Made by a program: the position numbers and the translations under genes
From: Ktedonobacter racemifer DSM 44963
Lineage (GTDB): Bacteria > Chloroflexota > Ktedonobacteria > Ktedonobacterales > Ktedonobacteraceae
Assembly: GCF_000178855.1 (NCBI RefSeq)
Contig: NZ_ADVG01000002.1
Coordinates: forward strand, 1,054,001-1,118,000
Reading direction: 5' to 3'
DNA: 64,000 bases
Notes under the pieces: generated by a model
What the model was told of the DNA's origin: nothing
Seen by the model: the letters and a program-made list of their open reading frames with translations, nothing else
Databases searched by the model: none
In this document: positions 32,455 to 41,477 of the stretch, piece after piece
How the letters are laid out: the number at the start of each line of letters is the position of its first letter
Numbering within the stretch: the first letter of the stretch is position 1

Positions 32455-32820
32455 TTAGTTAGCCAGGGAGACAAGCAGTTCTTGCAATTTTCCCTGCTGG
32501 ATCATCTGAATAAAGCGGGTGTGCTTCTGAATGGCCTCCTCAATCGTCTCGCTGCTGGACTCAACAGTCACGAGACGGAGAAGGGTCAGATAGCCCCCCT
32601 GCTGGGGATAGATGGCCGTGACATAATCTCGTTTCAGGCGCTGATCATTAAACGTGGCCACAACATAGCGTTTGCCGTTGGGCGCTATCGCAACGTGACG
32701 CGCCACATCTAGCGTCTGGAAACGCACCGGGGCCGCGCCAGAAATCTCTAACGTCTGCTGCTCATTTCCCGCGATAGGAATAAGCATCTGCTCACTATTT
32801 TCCATTGTCTCCAAGGTCAT
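32455..32820 (-). CDS. Conserved-looking small protein of unknown function
   Basis: A 121-residue soluble protein. The first half is strand-rich: MLIPIAGNEQQTLEISGAAP, VRFQTLDVARHVAIAP, GKRYVVATFND. The second half has strand YLTLLRLVTVES then a helix SETIEEAIQKHTRFIQMI. The GKRYVVATF pattern hints at a beta-sheet domain but I recognise no family. The ATG at 32820 has GGAGGG 6 nt upstream, so translation is convincing. A stem GATGCAGTCTG/CAGACTGCATC spans about 32855-32908 in the gap to the transglutaminase gene. Confidence 0.6.
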   Translation of the reverse strand: MTLETMENSEQMLIPIAGNEQQTLEISGAAPVRFQTLDVARHVAIAPNGKRYVVATFNDQRLKRDYVTAIYPQQGGYLTLLRLVTVESSSETIEEAIQKHTRFIQMIQQGKLQELLVSLAN

Positions 32821-32951
32821 TCAAACCCTCCTGCATCAAAACCCATGAGAAGATGCAGTCTGCGAGCTATATAAAACCTCTTCAATCAACAGACTGCATC
32901 TCATAGTGTATGCAAACAACTCTACCAGGTCAAGCTAACTTGACCTATGTC

Positions 32952-35420
32952 TCATAAGCTGTCGTACAGCATCTTGTGTTGCTTGCGACGCTCTCGGGCC
33001 TCGCGCCAGAGAACGAGCAGGCGGCGTGGTCCCCAACGCAGGAAGTAGGGATGGCGAGCCAGGTAGAGGAAGAGCCTGGGCTGGAGCCTCTCCCAGAGCC
33101 TTCCGATCTCATTGAGGTCGCCATTGCGCTTTGGATGATCGGGACTTTCGGGCGGCGCCCAGCGCTCGCGGGTATAGATATCGCCCAGGCGATGCAACAT
33201 CTCGGCCTCGTCGGGAGACGCCTGCGCCAGCTTATCCATGTACTCCGTTGGTGTGTTTGAGGGTTGCAGGCGGATACCAGCCCAGTCAGCAAGCATACAG
33301 ACACGCCCATAGACCTGGCTGGTCACGCTCAAATTGCGGAAGAGCTTACGCCACCAGACGCTAAAGAGGATACAGCCAAAGAGCAGTAGCAGGATCAAGC
33401 TTCCCGCGGCCACGCTCACCGAGCGCCCTACATCTGGACCGATGGCAGATGCATTCGTCCCAGAACCATCAAGGGAATCGTTTGCGCCAATTTTGTGGCG
33501 TGGATCCTGGTTCTGCGAATTGTTTGGCGCATTGGGGCCACCCGGCAAGTTGCCAGTTGATCCTGATCCGTTCCCGCTTGTATCCGGCAGAGGGCGGCTA
33601 AAGGTCGCGAACGACTGAGAGGGTTCAAAATTGATCCAGCCATAACCGGCAAAGTACACCTGCGTCCAGGCATGGGCATCGACGCCACGAATCACGCGCT
33701 GGTGTGCCTTCGTGTCATAGTTGCCATTGGTATATCCCACCACGACACGCGCCGGGATACCCAGGGAACGCGCCATAACTGCCATAGCCGAGGAGAAGTA
33801 GTTACAGAAGCCCCGATTATTGCTACGAAACAGGAACCAGGAGACGCCCTCCTCGCGCGGTGGCTTGTTGATGTTAAGGTCATAGGCATAGTTGGCACGC
33901 AGGTATGTCTCAAGCGCCAACACCTTGTCATACATCGTCTTCTTATCTTTGGTAATATTTTGTGCCAGAATGCCAATCTGGGGATCGAGGCCCTGGGGCA
34001 GTTGGGTATACACCCTCACCATATCGGGATCATAGGTATCGGCTGAGGCCTGCCCGGAAGGACTATAGGTGCTCGTCGCGTCTTTTGGTAATGGGATTGT
34101 CCGTAGCGAGGCCTCGTCAGCCGAGGAGACATCAGAGGTGACGGTATAGGTATTTCCCCCGGTTATAAAGCCATTCTGGTTTAACCAGGCCGTCGTCTCG
34201 CCGGTTGTACGGCTCTGCATAAGACTCGCGGGCAAGTTCGTCGAAACAATCTGGGGCGCGCCGAAGAGGTAGGGATACTGGAGCGCGGGCTGATTGACAA
34301 CCGTGATGCGCTGCGTTACAGGCTTGGTCTTCAGCACTGGCAGAGGATTGGTCTCTTTGGCCTTTAAGCTATGATTGGAGGTGGGACTGATCGTCCATCC
34401 ACGATCAGTATAGGTATCAAAGACCGTTGATTGCAGGTACTGCGATCCATCATCGCTTTGGACGGTAAACACAATCTCGTTGTTGAGATTAGGATTGCCA
34501 CCCAGGGTGAGGGTATCACGAAAACTTCCGCGATTGGCGGCGTTCACGCCTCCATTGACGGACATAATACGGTCCCAGGTGTTTTGCAACTGCACCCAGG
34601 GGTTGGAATCAACCGTCCAGATCTGTGCGACGTTCGGATCGGTATAGCCATAGGGCAATATCCAGGAAAAGATCAGGATACCAATAGAGATCAGGGCGCC
34701 AGCCTGCATAATGTCCCAGCTAAGGTCTTCGGAGTAGCGCAAACCCTGGCGATTCCAGCGTTTAATGGACTCGTACAGGTTAAAGCGCAACACCAGGAGC
34801 AAGGCCGCCAGCAGAAAGATGACCAGGAAGATAATATAGCCATTCGTCGTATTACTCAGGTTGATCAGGAGGACGACAGCGTTAGCGATAATCATCAACC
34901 AGGGGCTACGGGTCCGGTAGACCAGCCACGCGCTGGTGTACGCCAGGACAAAGCCCAGCGTCACAATAAAGAAGAGGAAGATGCTATCATCATTGCCAAA
35001 GCCACCATGCAGCACCGTATTAAACCAGTCACCCAGGCTACCAGCAAAGGCGGCGAAGCTCCCATTGTGGAAGGCGCCTGCGGTCTGCCAGAAGGCCACA
35101 AAGAGACCGAAGAACATTGCGACAACGTGTACTACGATGTTGGGAAAACGATATTGCTTGGAGGCCAGCACGCCCGCGACCAGGCCAAGCAAGGTTGTTA
35201 GGGTAAGCACATTCAGGTTATCAACCCAGCCCACAGCCTGCACGCACCAGATAGTGCTATAGACGACAGCCGCCAACAATAGGAGCGAGAGCCACCCCTC
35301 CTCCATGCTCAAGTGAAAACTGCCAGGCTCGCGCGGTTTCCCTTTCTTTCTTCTGCCACGTCCATCATTGGGTGAGCGGGAGAGCACTCTAAGCATTTGG
35401 TTAACCGCAGCATCTTGCAT
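32952..35420 (-). CDS. Membrane transglutaminase-like protein (TgpA type)
   Basis: An 822-residue membrane protein. The first ~235 residues hold six hydrophobic segments, a large periplasmic/extracellular region follows, and one more membrane helix lies at about 665-690 (VAAGSLILLLLFGCILFSVWW). The transglutaminase core shows Cys in NNRGFCNYFSSAMAVMARSL (~538), His in VDAHAWTQVYFAGYGW (~583) and an acidic residue in INFEPS, Glu where Asp is usual. The C-terminal DUF4129-like segment is cytoplasmic. The ATG at 35420 has GGAGG 8 nt upstream, better than GTG 35426. Third gene of the moxR-DUF58-transglutaminase operon, typical for such clusters. Confidence 0.92.
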   Translation of the reverse strand: MQDAAVNQMLRVLSRSPNDGRGRRKKGKPREPGSFHLSMEEGWLSLLLLAAVVYSTIWCVQAVGWVDNLNVLTLTTLLGLVAGVLASKQYRFPNIVVHVVAMFFGLFVAFWQTAGAFHNGSFAAFAGSLGDWFNTVLHGGFGNDDSIFLFFIVTLGFVLAYTSAWLVYRTRSPWLMIIANAVVLLINLSNTTNGYIIFLVIFLLAALLLVLRFNLYESIKRWNRQGLRYSEDLSWDIMQAGALISIGILIFSWILPYGYTDPNVAQIWTVDSNPWVQLQNTWDRIMSVNGGVNAANRGSFRDTLTLGGNPNLNNEIVFTVQSDDGSQYLQSTVFDTYTDRGWTISPTSNHSLKAKETNPLPVLKTKPVTQRITVVNQPALQYPYLFGAPQIVSTNLPASLMQSRTTGETTAWLNQNGFITGGNTYTVTSDVSSADEASLRTIPLPKDATSTYSPSGQASADTYDPDMVRVYTQLPQGLDPQIGILAQNITKDKKTMYDKVLALETYLRANYAYDLNINKPPREEGVSWFLFRSNNRGFCNYFSSAMAVMARSLGIPARVVVGYTNGNYDTKAHQRVIRGVDAHAWTQVYFAGYGWINFEPSQSFATFSRPLPDTSGNGSGSTGNLPGGPNAPNNSQNQDPRHKIGANDSLDGSGTNASAIGPDVGRSVSVAAGSLILLLLFGCILFSVWWRKLFRNLSVTSQVYGRVCMLADWAGIRLQPSNTPTEYMDKLAQASPDEAEMLHRLGDIYTRERWAPPESPDHPKRNGDLNEIGRLWERLQPRLFLYLARHPYFLRWGPRRLLVLWREARERRKQHKMLYDSL

Positions 35421-35425
35421 GATCA

Positions 35426-36640
35426 CTACCTCCGTTGTGCGTAGCGGGCTTCCGGGCCACTTTCCAGAATAGGCTCCAGGGAGTCTTGCCTATGTACACG
35501 TAAAACAGGAATGCCAGCGCCTTCTAACAAGGCTAAACTATCTTCGTCAGCAGGTCCCTCCTCGAAGGAGGCCGCGTCCAGGCCAATCACGGCGACCTGC
35601 ACGCCACGCCGTTGTAACTGCTGAGCACCCGTATGCCAATCACGCGCGTTCGAGGGCGTAATGACAATGGCGGCAGTGTTGCGCCCCAGGTGAAATGCAT
35701 CGAGCGCCAAGGTCTCTTTTAAGTCCGGGCCAGATCCTGAGCGCACGACCGCGAGGAGTTCCAGCACGCGCTCTATCTGTCGGTCTCCACGATCCATAGA
35801 CAGCGTCTCACGCTTTTCGCCATTGACGATCAGGCCAAGCGAGAGATCCTGGCGTAGGAGATACACCGAGATGGTCGCGGCAATGGTGACAGCGTATTCT
35901 TCGGTTGAGATCTCGTCCTCGCCGGTCTGTACAGCTTCATTCAGATCCAGGAAGATCCAGACATCAACCGCGGGATCTAGATCGAACTCCTTAACCATCA
36001 ATTTATTGTAGTGCGCGCTTGAGCGCCAGTGGATACGACTCAGAGCATCGCCCGCGACATACTCGCGAATCGTCGTCGCGTTGGTCGTCGTTTGCAGGGC
36101 ACGCCGGGAACTCTTCCCACGACCCGGAAGACCACCTGAGAAGAGCGCGAAGCTCGTAATAGGCAGGACACGCGGCAGCACCAGGAGTTCATGCGAGGGC
36201 GCCAGGGAGACATGCCTGCGAAAGAGGCCAAAGGGATCGCCACTAATCGCATTCACCGGTCCCAACTGGAAACGCCCTCGTTGCCAACACGATGTACGCA
36301 CACGCCACATTGCGCGCTTGCGTCCCCCCATGCTGGCGACATAGCCGGCGCGATGTCCGGGTAGATCGGAGCCATCAACAATTTGCACCCACAGTTTAGG
36401 CAAGACGCTCAAATTATCAAGCATCAGGCGCTCATCAAAGGCTTCACCGACCTGTACGCGTCCACTGGTACTTGAACGGCGGAAGATGAGCTTACGCACG
36501 CTATAGCGCGCCCACAACCACGAGAGCACAAAAAGTACCAGTAAGACATAGGTTAACACATAGAGATCATGCCAACCGCTGCTAACAGCGAAGAAGGCTA
36601 ACAACATAATGAGGAGGAGAGCTTGCCAGGGACGTAGCAT
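35426..36640 (-). CDS. DUF58 domain protein
   Basis: A 404-residue protein. Two membrane helices lie at residues ~5-45 (LLIMLLAFFAVSSGW, LTYVLLVLFVLSWLWARYS). The middle contains a beta-rich region with the DUF58 signature YVAGDALSRIHWRSSAHYNKL (~215) followed by a vWA-like part (VDVWIFLDLNEAVQTG). The vWA MIDAS-like DxNxA is altered compared with DxSxS. In many bacteria DUF58, MoxR and a transglutaminase form one operon with an unknown maturation function. The stop of the moxR gene lies 3 nt upstream and the transglutaminase ATG 5 nt downstream, so all three are tightly coupled. Confidence 0.92.
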   Translation of the reverse strand: MLRPWQALLLIMLLAFFAVSSGWHDLYVLTYVLLVLFVLSWLWARYSVRKLIFRRSSTSGRVQVGEAFDERLMLDNLSVLPKLWVQIVDGSDLPGHRAGYVASMGGRKRAMWRVRTSCWQRGRFQLGPVNAISGDPFGLFRRHVSLAPSHELLVLPRVLPITSFALFSGGLPGRGKSSRRALQTTTNATTIREYVAGDALSRIHWRSSAHYNKLMVKEFDLDPAVDVWIFLDLNEAVQTGEDEISTEEYAVTIAATISVYLLRQDLSLGLIVNGEKRETLSMDRGDRQIERVLELLAVVRSGSGPDLKETLALDAFHLGRNTAAIVITPSNARDWHTGAQQLQRRGVQVAVIGLDAASFEEGPADEDSLALLEGAGIPVLRVHRQDSLEPILESGPEARYAQRR

Positions 36641-36643
36641 ACA

Positions 36644-37615
36644 CTAGCGCCCCCTTCCACCACCGACCCAGGCGTTGGGAACCGGTACACTCTGCAAGAT
36701 CTCATCGAGCACAACAGAAGAGGTAACTGAACGCACACGAGCCGCCGGAGTCACGATAATGCGATGCGCCAGTGCGGGTTTGGCAAGCAACTTGATATCA
36801 TCTGGAATGACGTAGCCACGACCACGCATGGCCGCGAGGGCCTGCGAGGCACGGAAGAGGGCCAGCGAACCACGGGGACTGACGCCCAGGTAGATATTGG
36901 GATGGCTACGCGTCGCGCCCGCCAGGCTCACAATATATTCACGGATAGACTGATCAACATGTATGGCTCTTACCTGTTGCTGAATAGACACCAACTCCTC
37001 GGCAGTCATGATCTGTGCCAGGTCATCCAGGGGATGATGGTGCTGGTGAGTATCAAGGATATTGACTTCATCGGCAGGCTGTGGATAGCCCAGTTTGATA
37101 TTCATCATAAAGCGATCCAGCTGGGCCTCTGGCAGAGGAAAGGTACCTTCATACTCAATAGGGTTCTGCGTCGCCATCACCATAAAAGGTCTAGGGAGCT
37201 GGTACGAGACGCCATCCATCGTAACCTGGGCCTCCTCCATCGCCTCCAGCAAAGCGGACTGTGTCTTGGGCGTCGCGCGGTTGACCTCGTCTGCGAGCAC
37301 GATCTGAGCCATAATTGGTCCCGGGCGAAACTCAAAGTTCCCCGTTTTCTGATTATAGATTGAGACACCCGTCACATCACTGGGGAGCAGATCAGGCGTA
37401 AACTGAATACGCTTAAATGAACATCCAATAGAACGCGCAATAGCCTTCGTCAGCACCGTTTTTCCCACGCCCGGCACGTCTTCAATCAAAACATGCCCCT
37501 GGCAGATGACCGCGATCAGGCTAAACCCTACAGACTCAGCTTTACCAACAATGACACGTTCAACGTTAGCAACCACGCGCTGGACCGCCGTTGCCAGATC
37601 TTGTACAGACTGCAT
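36644..37615 (-). CDS. MoxR-type AAA+ ATPase
   Basis: A 323-residue AAA+ protein. Walker A is EDVPGVGKTVLTKAI (~43), Walker B is IVLADEVNRATPKTQ (~110), sensor 1 is FMVMATQNPIEYEGTFPL, the Arg finger region is EAQLDRFMM, and sensor 2 is in GVSPRGSLALFRASQA. Length is typical for the MoxR family, chaperone-like ATPases that activate or assemble partner vWA proteins, here probably the DUF58 product 3 nt downstream. GAGGT precedes the ATG at 7-8 nt. It is the first gene of the operon; the 530 bp upstream should contain the promoter. Confidence 0.95.
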   Translation of the reverse strand: MQSVQDLATAVQRVVANVERVIVGKAESVGFSLIAVICQGHVLIEDVPGVGKTVLTKAIARSIGCSFKRIQFTPDLLPSDVTGVSIYNQKTGNFEFRPGPIMAQIVLADEVNRATPKTQSALLEAMEEAQVTMDGVSYQLPRPFMVMATQNPIEYEGTFPLPEAQLDRFMMNIKLGYPQPADEVNILDTHQHHHPLDDLAQIMTAEELVSIQQQVRAIHVDQSIREYIVSLAGATRSHPNIYLGVSPRGSLALFRASQALAAMRGRGYVIPDDIKLLAKPALAHRIIVTPAARVRSVTSSVVLDEILQSVPVPNAWVGGGRGR

Positions 37616-37924
37616 ATTTTTTACCTCAGTGAGGGACTAAGAGAGGTCAGTATATAGAACAGATTTTACCATGATTCTTACCGCAATGTCCTCTTCTTAT
37701 ACCAATGCCTGAACACAAAAACATGTTTCTAAGCATTTTGAAAGATTTGAAATAAAATTAAACGCGTCAATGCTCCTTGCGCTTCTTACTGACTGACCTC
37801 TTTTGATCCTAGAATAATGTACAATTGCCATGACTGTCTTTTGTACAAGTTTGTACTACTTTATACTACAATATACGGCCTTTGCCTGCTTTTCTTCACA
37901 CACAGTTACATGGGTGTGCCCCCT
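37616..37924. other. AT-rich divergent intergenic region
   Basis: Between moxR (minus) and acylphosphatase (plus), AT-rich with several A/T runs, and a TAGAAT -10-like box at 37810-37815. No gene seen. Confidence 0.35.
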
Positions 37925-37976
37925 CGCGCCTGCGACGCTCGCCCTGGGTAGTGGCGTATCACACCACTACCCAGGG
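37925..37976. repeat. Palindrome E with GC-rich head motif
   Basis: CGCGCCTGCGACGCTC (one change from the head at 27504) at 37925-37940 is followed after one base by a 16-bp arm, a 3-nt loop and the inverse arm (37942-37957, 37961-37976; one C/A mismatch). Confidence 0.85.
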
Positions 37977-38133
37977 ACAAATTCTTGCACTTATAACTAC
38001 GTCAATAAAATGCAATTGTTACAAAAACGCTTAGAATTGTGTTAAGGAATAGGACCTTTTGTTGGGTTTATCACCCGCGCTACTGAGAAATGAGGCCCGT
38101 GCAAAAGCGGGACTATGCGCATAGATAAGAGTA

Positions 38134-38142
38134 TGCTAGAAT
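38134..38142 (+). promoter_or_regulatory. Extended -10 element before a possibly leaderless gene
   Basis: TGCTAGAAT places the transcription start near the ATG at 38149. No Shine-Dalgarno site is seen before that ATG and no good -35 hexamer, consistent with an extended -10 promoter and leaderless start. Confidence 0.35.
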
Positions 38143-38148
38143 GAAGCC

Positions 38149-38457
38149 ATGAGCCAGAGCGAAAACAAGCACGGTCCCACGCAGATAGAAGAACTCTATG
38201 CCATCGTACAAGGGTGGGTACAGGGAGTAGGTTTTCGTCAATTTGTCGTGCAACAGGCCCGCGCCCTGCATCTGCGTGGCTATACACGCAATAAAAACAA
38301 TGGCGATGTCGAAGTTGTCGCTCAGGGAGCGCGCCCGGCGCTGGAACAATTACTTGAGCACCTGCGCCAGGGGCCTTCCGCAGCCGATGTGCGCCATGTC
38401 GAGGCTGAGTGGCGCACGCCTGGCGAAGCCATGAGCAACTTCACTATTCGCTGGTAA
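38149..38457 (+). CDS. acyP: Acylphosphatase
   Basis: A 102-residue protein of typical length. The catalytic region is VQGWVQGVGFRQFVVQQA, with the phosphate-binding loop and Arg (VGFR, ~residue 29), and the catalytic Asn is in GYTRNKNNGDVEVVAQG (~50). It hydrolyses acyl phosphates in the cytoplasm. No Shine-Dalgarno site precedes the ATG; a -10-like element lies directly upstream, so translation may be leaderless. The next genes are gatC and gatA (60 bp on), an operon order with no obvious functional link. Confidence 0.93.
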   Translation: MSQSENKHGPTQIEELYAIVQGWVQGVGFRQFVVQQARALHLRGYTRNKNNGDVEVVAQGARPALEQLLEHLRQGPSAADVRHVEAEWRTPGEAMSNFTIRW

Positions 38458-38517
38458 GTATATGTACCAATCCGACATCAACCACATTAGAAAAGTAGCA
38501 CGAAGAGGTTTTGTTTT

Positions 38518-38808
38518 ATGATTGATCGCGAGACAGTAATGAACGTGGCCAACCTCGCCCGGCTAGCGCTCAGCGAGGAAGAGGTTACGCTGTTTGGAAG
38601 CCAGCTTTCCGCCATTCTTGAGCATATTCAGATTCTCCAGGAAGCCGACGTGAGTGGCGTCTCACCAACGGCGCACGCCTCACGCCTCACCAATGTTATG
38701 CGCCTGGATGCTCCCCAGCCTTCATGCTCACCCGAGGAGCTTCTGGCCAACGCCCCCGATCAGGAAGAAAACAGCCTGAAAGTCAACGCGGTGCTGGAGG
38801 GAGAATAG
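38518..38808 (+). CDS. gatC: Asp-tRNA(Asn)/Glu-tRNA(Gln) amidotransferase subunit GatC
   Basis: A 96-residue protein matching the GatC family: MIDRETVMNVANLARLALSE, LGSQLSAILEHIQILQEADVSG region, then VSPTAHASRLTNVMRLDAP. GatC wraps around GatA and GatB in the transamidase. The gene lies 6 bp upstream of gatA; gatB is not in this window, though it usually lies further along or elsewhere. A weak AAGAGG precedes the ATG. The region from 38458 to 38517 has no other feature. Confidence 0.95.
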   Translation: MIDRETVMNVANLARLALSEEEVTLFGSQLSAILEHIQILQEADVSGVSPTAHASRLTNVMRLDAPQPSCSPEELLANAPDQEENSLKVNAVLEGE

Positions 38809-38814
38809 TTCGAG

Positions 38815-40275
38815 ATGACAGATCTACATACACTCACCATACACGAGGCAGCCGAGTTGCTTCGGCAGCGCAAGCTCTCATCCGTGGAGCTGACTAAAGC
38901 ACACCTGGAACGCATTCGCGCCGTAGATGACAGGGTCAAGGCTTTTACTCTGGTAACGGATGACCTGGCGCTAAAGCAGGCCGAAGAGGCGGATAAGCGT
39001 CTCGCCAGCGGCGAGAACCTATCGCCACTCACCGGCATTCCCCTGGCCATTAAGGACGTTATCTGCACCAAAGGCATTACCACCACCTGCGGCTCCCGCA
39101 TGCTGGAGAACTTCAAGCCGCCATTTGACGCCACGGTCATGGAGAAGCTAAACGCGACTGGCGCGGTGATGCTGGGCAAGACCAATATGGACGAGTTCGC
39201 TATGGGTTCTTCAACCGAGCACTCGGCCTTCTTCCCCACGCATAATCCCTGGGACCTGGATCGCGCCCCCGGTGGCAGTAGCGGTGGCTCGGCGGCAGTC
39301 GTTGCCGCGGGTATGGCCATGGGTTCCTATGGCAGCGATACTGGCGGCTCCATCCGCCAGCCAGGCGCGCTCTGCAACATCCTGGGCCTGAAGCCAACCT
39401 ATGGGCGCGTCTCACGTTATGGCCTCGTGGCCTTCGCCTCCTCCCTTGATCAGATTGGCCCCTTCGCGCGTGACGCACAGGATGCCGCGACACTCTTGCA
39501 GGCAGTCGCGGGCCATGACCAGCGCGACTCCACCAGTTCAACTCAGGAGGTTGCCAATTATAGCCAGGCCCTGACAGGAAATATCAAAGGTATGCGCATC
39601 GGTGTGCCAAAGGAATACTGGGTTGAGGGCATGGATCCGGGCGTCGAAAAGGTGGTCCACTCGGCCATTGAGGCCTTGCGTGACCTGGGCGCCGAGATCG
39701 TTGATGTCTCACTGCCTCACACGAAGTATGGCCTGGCCGCGTACTACATTGTCGCGCCCGCCGAGGCCAGCGCCAACCTGGCCCGCTATGATGGTGTCAA
39801 GTACGGCTACTCCTACCGCGACACCGATGACATGTGGGAAGCGATGGAGAAGACACGCCAGAATGGCTTTGGCGCCGAGGTCAAGCGCCGCATCATGCTG
39901 GGCACCTACGCGCTCTCTGCAGGCTACTACGATGCCTACTATAAACAGGCCGAAAAGGTTCGCGCCCTGATCAAGCGCGACTTCGATGAAGCCTTCGCCC
40001 AGGTCGATGCCCTGGTCAGCCCGGCCAGCCCAACGGTAGCCTTTAAGCTGGGTGAGATCTCAGATCCCTACCAGATGTATCTACAGGACATGTTTACCAT
40101 TCCCGCGAACCTGGCTGGCATCTGTGGCATCTCCATCCCTGGCGGCTTCAGCGAGAACCTGCCCGTCGGCGTCCAACTGCTGGGCAATACCTTCCAGGAA
40201 GCAGCCATTCTGCGCATCGCCGACGCCTTTGAGCGCGTCACCGATCACCATAAGCAGTGGCCCAAGAATCTCTAA
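38815..40275 (+). CDS. gatA: Glutamyl-tRNA(Gln) amidotransferase subunit GatA
   Basis: A 486-residue amidase, typical length. The Ser-cisSer-Lys catalytic triad regions are visible: Lys in GIPLAIKDVICTKGI (~residue 80), the amidase signature APGGSSGGSAAVVAAGMAM (~155) and the nucleophile-region GSDTGGSIRQPGALC (~180). GatA releases ammonia from glutamine, which GatB uses to convert misacylated Glu-tRNA(Gln) or Asp-tRNA(Asn). Cotranscribed with gatC. The organism therefore uses the indirect route for Gln- or Asn-tRNA synthesis, as expected for most bacteria. Stop is followed by a clear hairpin terminator. Confidence 0.97.
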   Translation: MTDLHTLTIHEAAELLRQRKLSSVELTKAHLERIRAVDDRVKAFTLVTDDLALKQAEEADKRLASGENLSPLTGIPLAIKDVICTKGITTTCGSRMLENFKPPFDATVMEKLNATGAVMLGKTNMDEFAMGSSTEHSAFFPTHNPWDLDRAPGGSSGGSAAVVAAGMAMGSYGSDTGGSIRQPGALCNILGLKPTYGRVSRYGLVAFASSLDQIGPFARDAQDAATLLQAVAGHDQRDSTSSTQEVANYSQALTGNIKGMRIGVPKEYWVEGMDPGVEKVVHSAIEALRDLGAEIVDVSLPHTKYGLAAYYIVAPAEASANLARYDGVKYGYSYRDTDDMWEAMEKTRQNGFGAEVKRRIMLGTYALSAGYYDAYYKQAEKVRALIKRDFDEAFAQVDALVSPASPTVAFKLGEISDPYQMYLQDMFTIPANLAGICGISIPGGFSENLPVGVQLLGNTFQEAAILRIADAFERVTDHHKQWPKNL

Positions 40276-40289
40276 ACACGACATTTTCT

Positions 40290-40319
40290 GGCCTCCCATC
40301 GTTGTCACTATGGGAGGCC
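40290..40319 (+). terminator. Hairpin after gatA
   Basis: GGCCTCCCAT (40290-40299), a 10-nt loop, then ATGGGAGGCC (40310-40319), a perfect 10-bp stem. Only ATTTCG follows, so termination is not of the T-tract type. The next gene starts 70 bp later. Confidence 0.55.
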
Positions 40320-40389
40320 ATTTCGTATCTCCGCTATATCGATAAATGCCAATAAAAAGCTATTACTATTTCTTTGAAAGAGGGTGGCC

Positions 40390-41349
40390 ATGAATCGCCG
40401 TTTCATCATGGGCGTCATCCTGGTTATTATTGCCTGTTGCCTGCTCCTGACATCACTGACGCTGTACGCCACAAGTATCGCGGGCGTCACGCTACCTGGA
40501 ATGAGTAGTGTCGAACCTACGCCGACGCCTGTACCCGAGACACCGACGCCTATCCCTACGCCAAAACCTGAACTCACGGCTCAGGGTCCGCTACCCGTTC
40601 TCCAGGCCAAAGTCGCCTATCTTGTTGATATGCAAAATGGGCATGTGCTCTATGACATCCATGGCGAGCAGGCCGCCCCCATGGCCAGTACCACCAAGAT
40701 CATGACGGCCCTTATCGCGATTCAGACCGGCAACCTGGACCAGGAGATTACCGTCAAACGCGACGCCTATTTACACGTCATTGAGTTGGGCAGCAGTAAC
40801 GCGGGACTGGTCCCCGGCGAGCAATTTACCCTGCGCGAGTTGCTCTATGGCCTGATGCTTCCCTCGGGCGGCGATGCCGCGATTGCCATCTCTGACGCGC
40901 TGGCTGGCTCACCTGAGAACTTCGTAGTACGCATGAATCTCTTCGCGAGCAGGCTGCACCTCTTTCAAACTCACTATACTAACGTTGACGGCCTGACCAG
41001 CGAGGACACCCACTACTCCTCGGCGGCTGACCTGACCAGGCTCACACGCTACGCGCTCACTAATCCTATTTTTCGTCAGATCGTTGACACGCCAACCTAT
41101 ACCCTGCCCACAACCAAACAGCATGGACCACATACCTGGACCAATACAAACACCCTTTTAAGTACGTACAAGGGCATGCTTGGCGTCAAGACCGGGCATA
41201 CCGACCTGGCTGGCTACTGCCTGGTCTTCGAGGCCCAGCGCAATGGACACTCGCTCATAGGCGTCGTGCTCAATAGCCCCGACCAGGCCATTCGCGATCA
41301 GGATGTCTCAAAGTTGCTCAATTGGGGGTTTGGCTTGCCCATGAAGTAG
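40390..41349 (+). CDS. D-alanyl-D-alanine carboxypeptidase (penicillin-binding protein)
   Basis: A 319-residue class A low-mass PBP. Residues ~5-30 form a signal/anchor helix, and a Pro/Thr-rich spacer (PTPTPVPETPTPIPTPKPE) follows. The catalytic Ser motif is APMASTTKIMTALIA (SxxK, ~98), the second motif is LPSGGDAA, where the usual SxN Asn is Gly, and the KTG motif is GVKTGHTDLAGYC (~265). It trims pentapeptide stems outside the membrane. The Gly substitution at the SxN position is unusual and could affect activity. AGAGGG and the ATG at 40390 are preferred to GTG 40384. Confidence 0.9.
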   Translation: MNRRFIMGVILVIIACCLLLTSLTLYATSIAGVTLPGMSSVEPTPTPVPETPTPIPTPKPELTAQGPLPVLQAKVAYLVDMQNGHVLYDIHGEQAAPMASTTKIMTALIAIQTGNLDQEITVKRDAYLHVIELGSSNAGLVPGEQFTLRELLYGLMLPSGGDAAIAISDALAGSPENFVVRMNLFASRLHLFQTHYTNVDGLTSEDTHYSSAADLTRLTRYALTNPIFRQIVDTPTYTLPTTKQHGPHTWTNTNTLLSTYKGMLGVKTGHTDLAGYCLVFEAQRNGHSLIGVVLNSPDQAIRDQDVSKLLNWGFGLPMK

Positions 41350-41392
41350 AGCGACGCTGCTAAAGCACGCGTCGGACAGATCTCTGCAAGGA

Positions 41393-41422
41393 CTGGCAAG
41401 GACCAGGCAAACATGATAGAAT
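41393..41422 (+). promoter_or_regulatory. Putative sigma-70-type promoter
   Basis: CTGGCA (41393-41398), an 18-bp spacer and TAGAAT (41417-41422) lie about 55 bp upstream of the phosphoesterase start. Moderate matches to both hexamers. Confidence 0.4.
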
Positions 41423-41477
41423 AGTTCCACCAACTTCTGCCATATAACGAGCATAGTAAAAAAAAGAGTGTTGTCGA

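Noticed and set aside
34431..35201. 256-codon plus-strand frame in the transglutaminase gene
   Set aside because: Antisense of the membrane part of a well-supported gene; no translation start signals.
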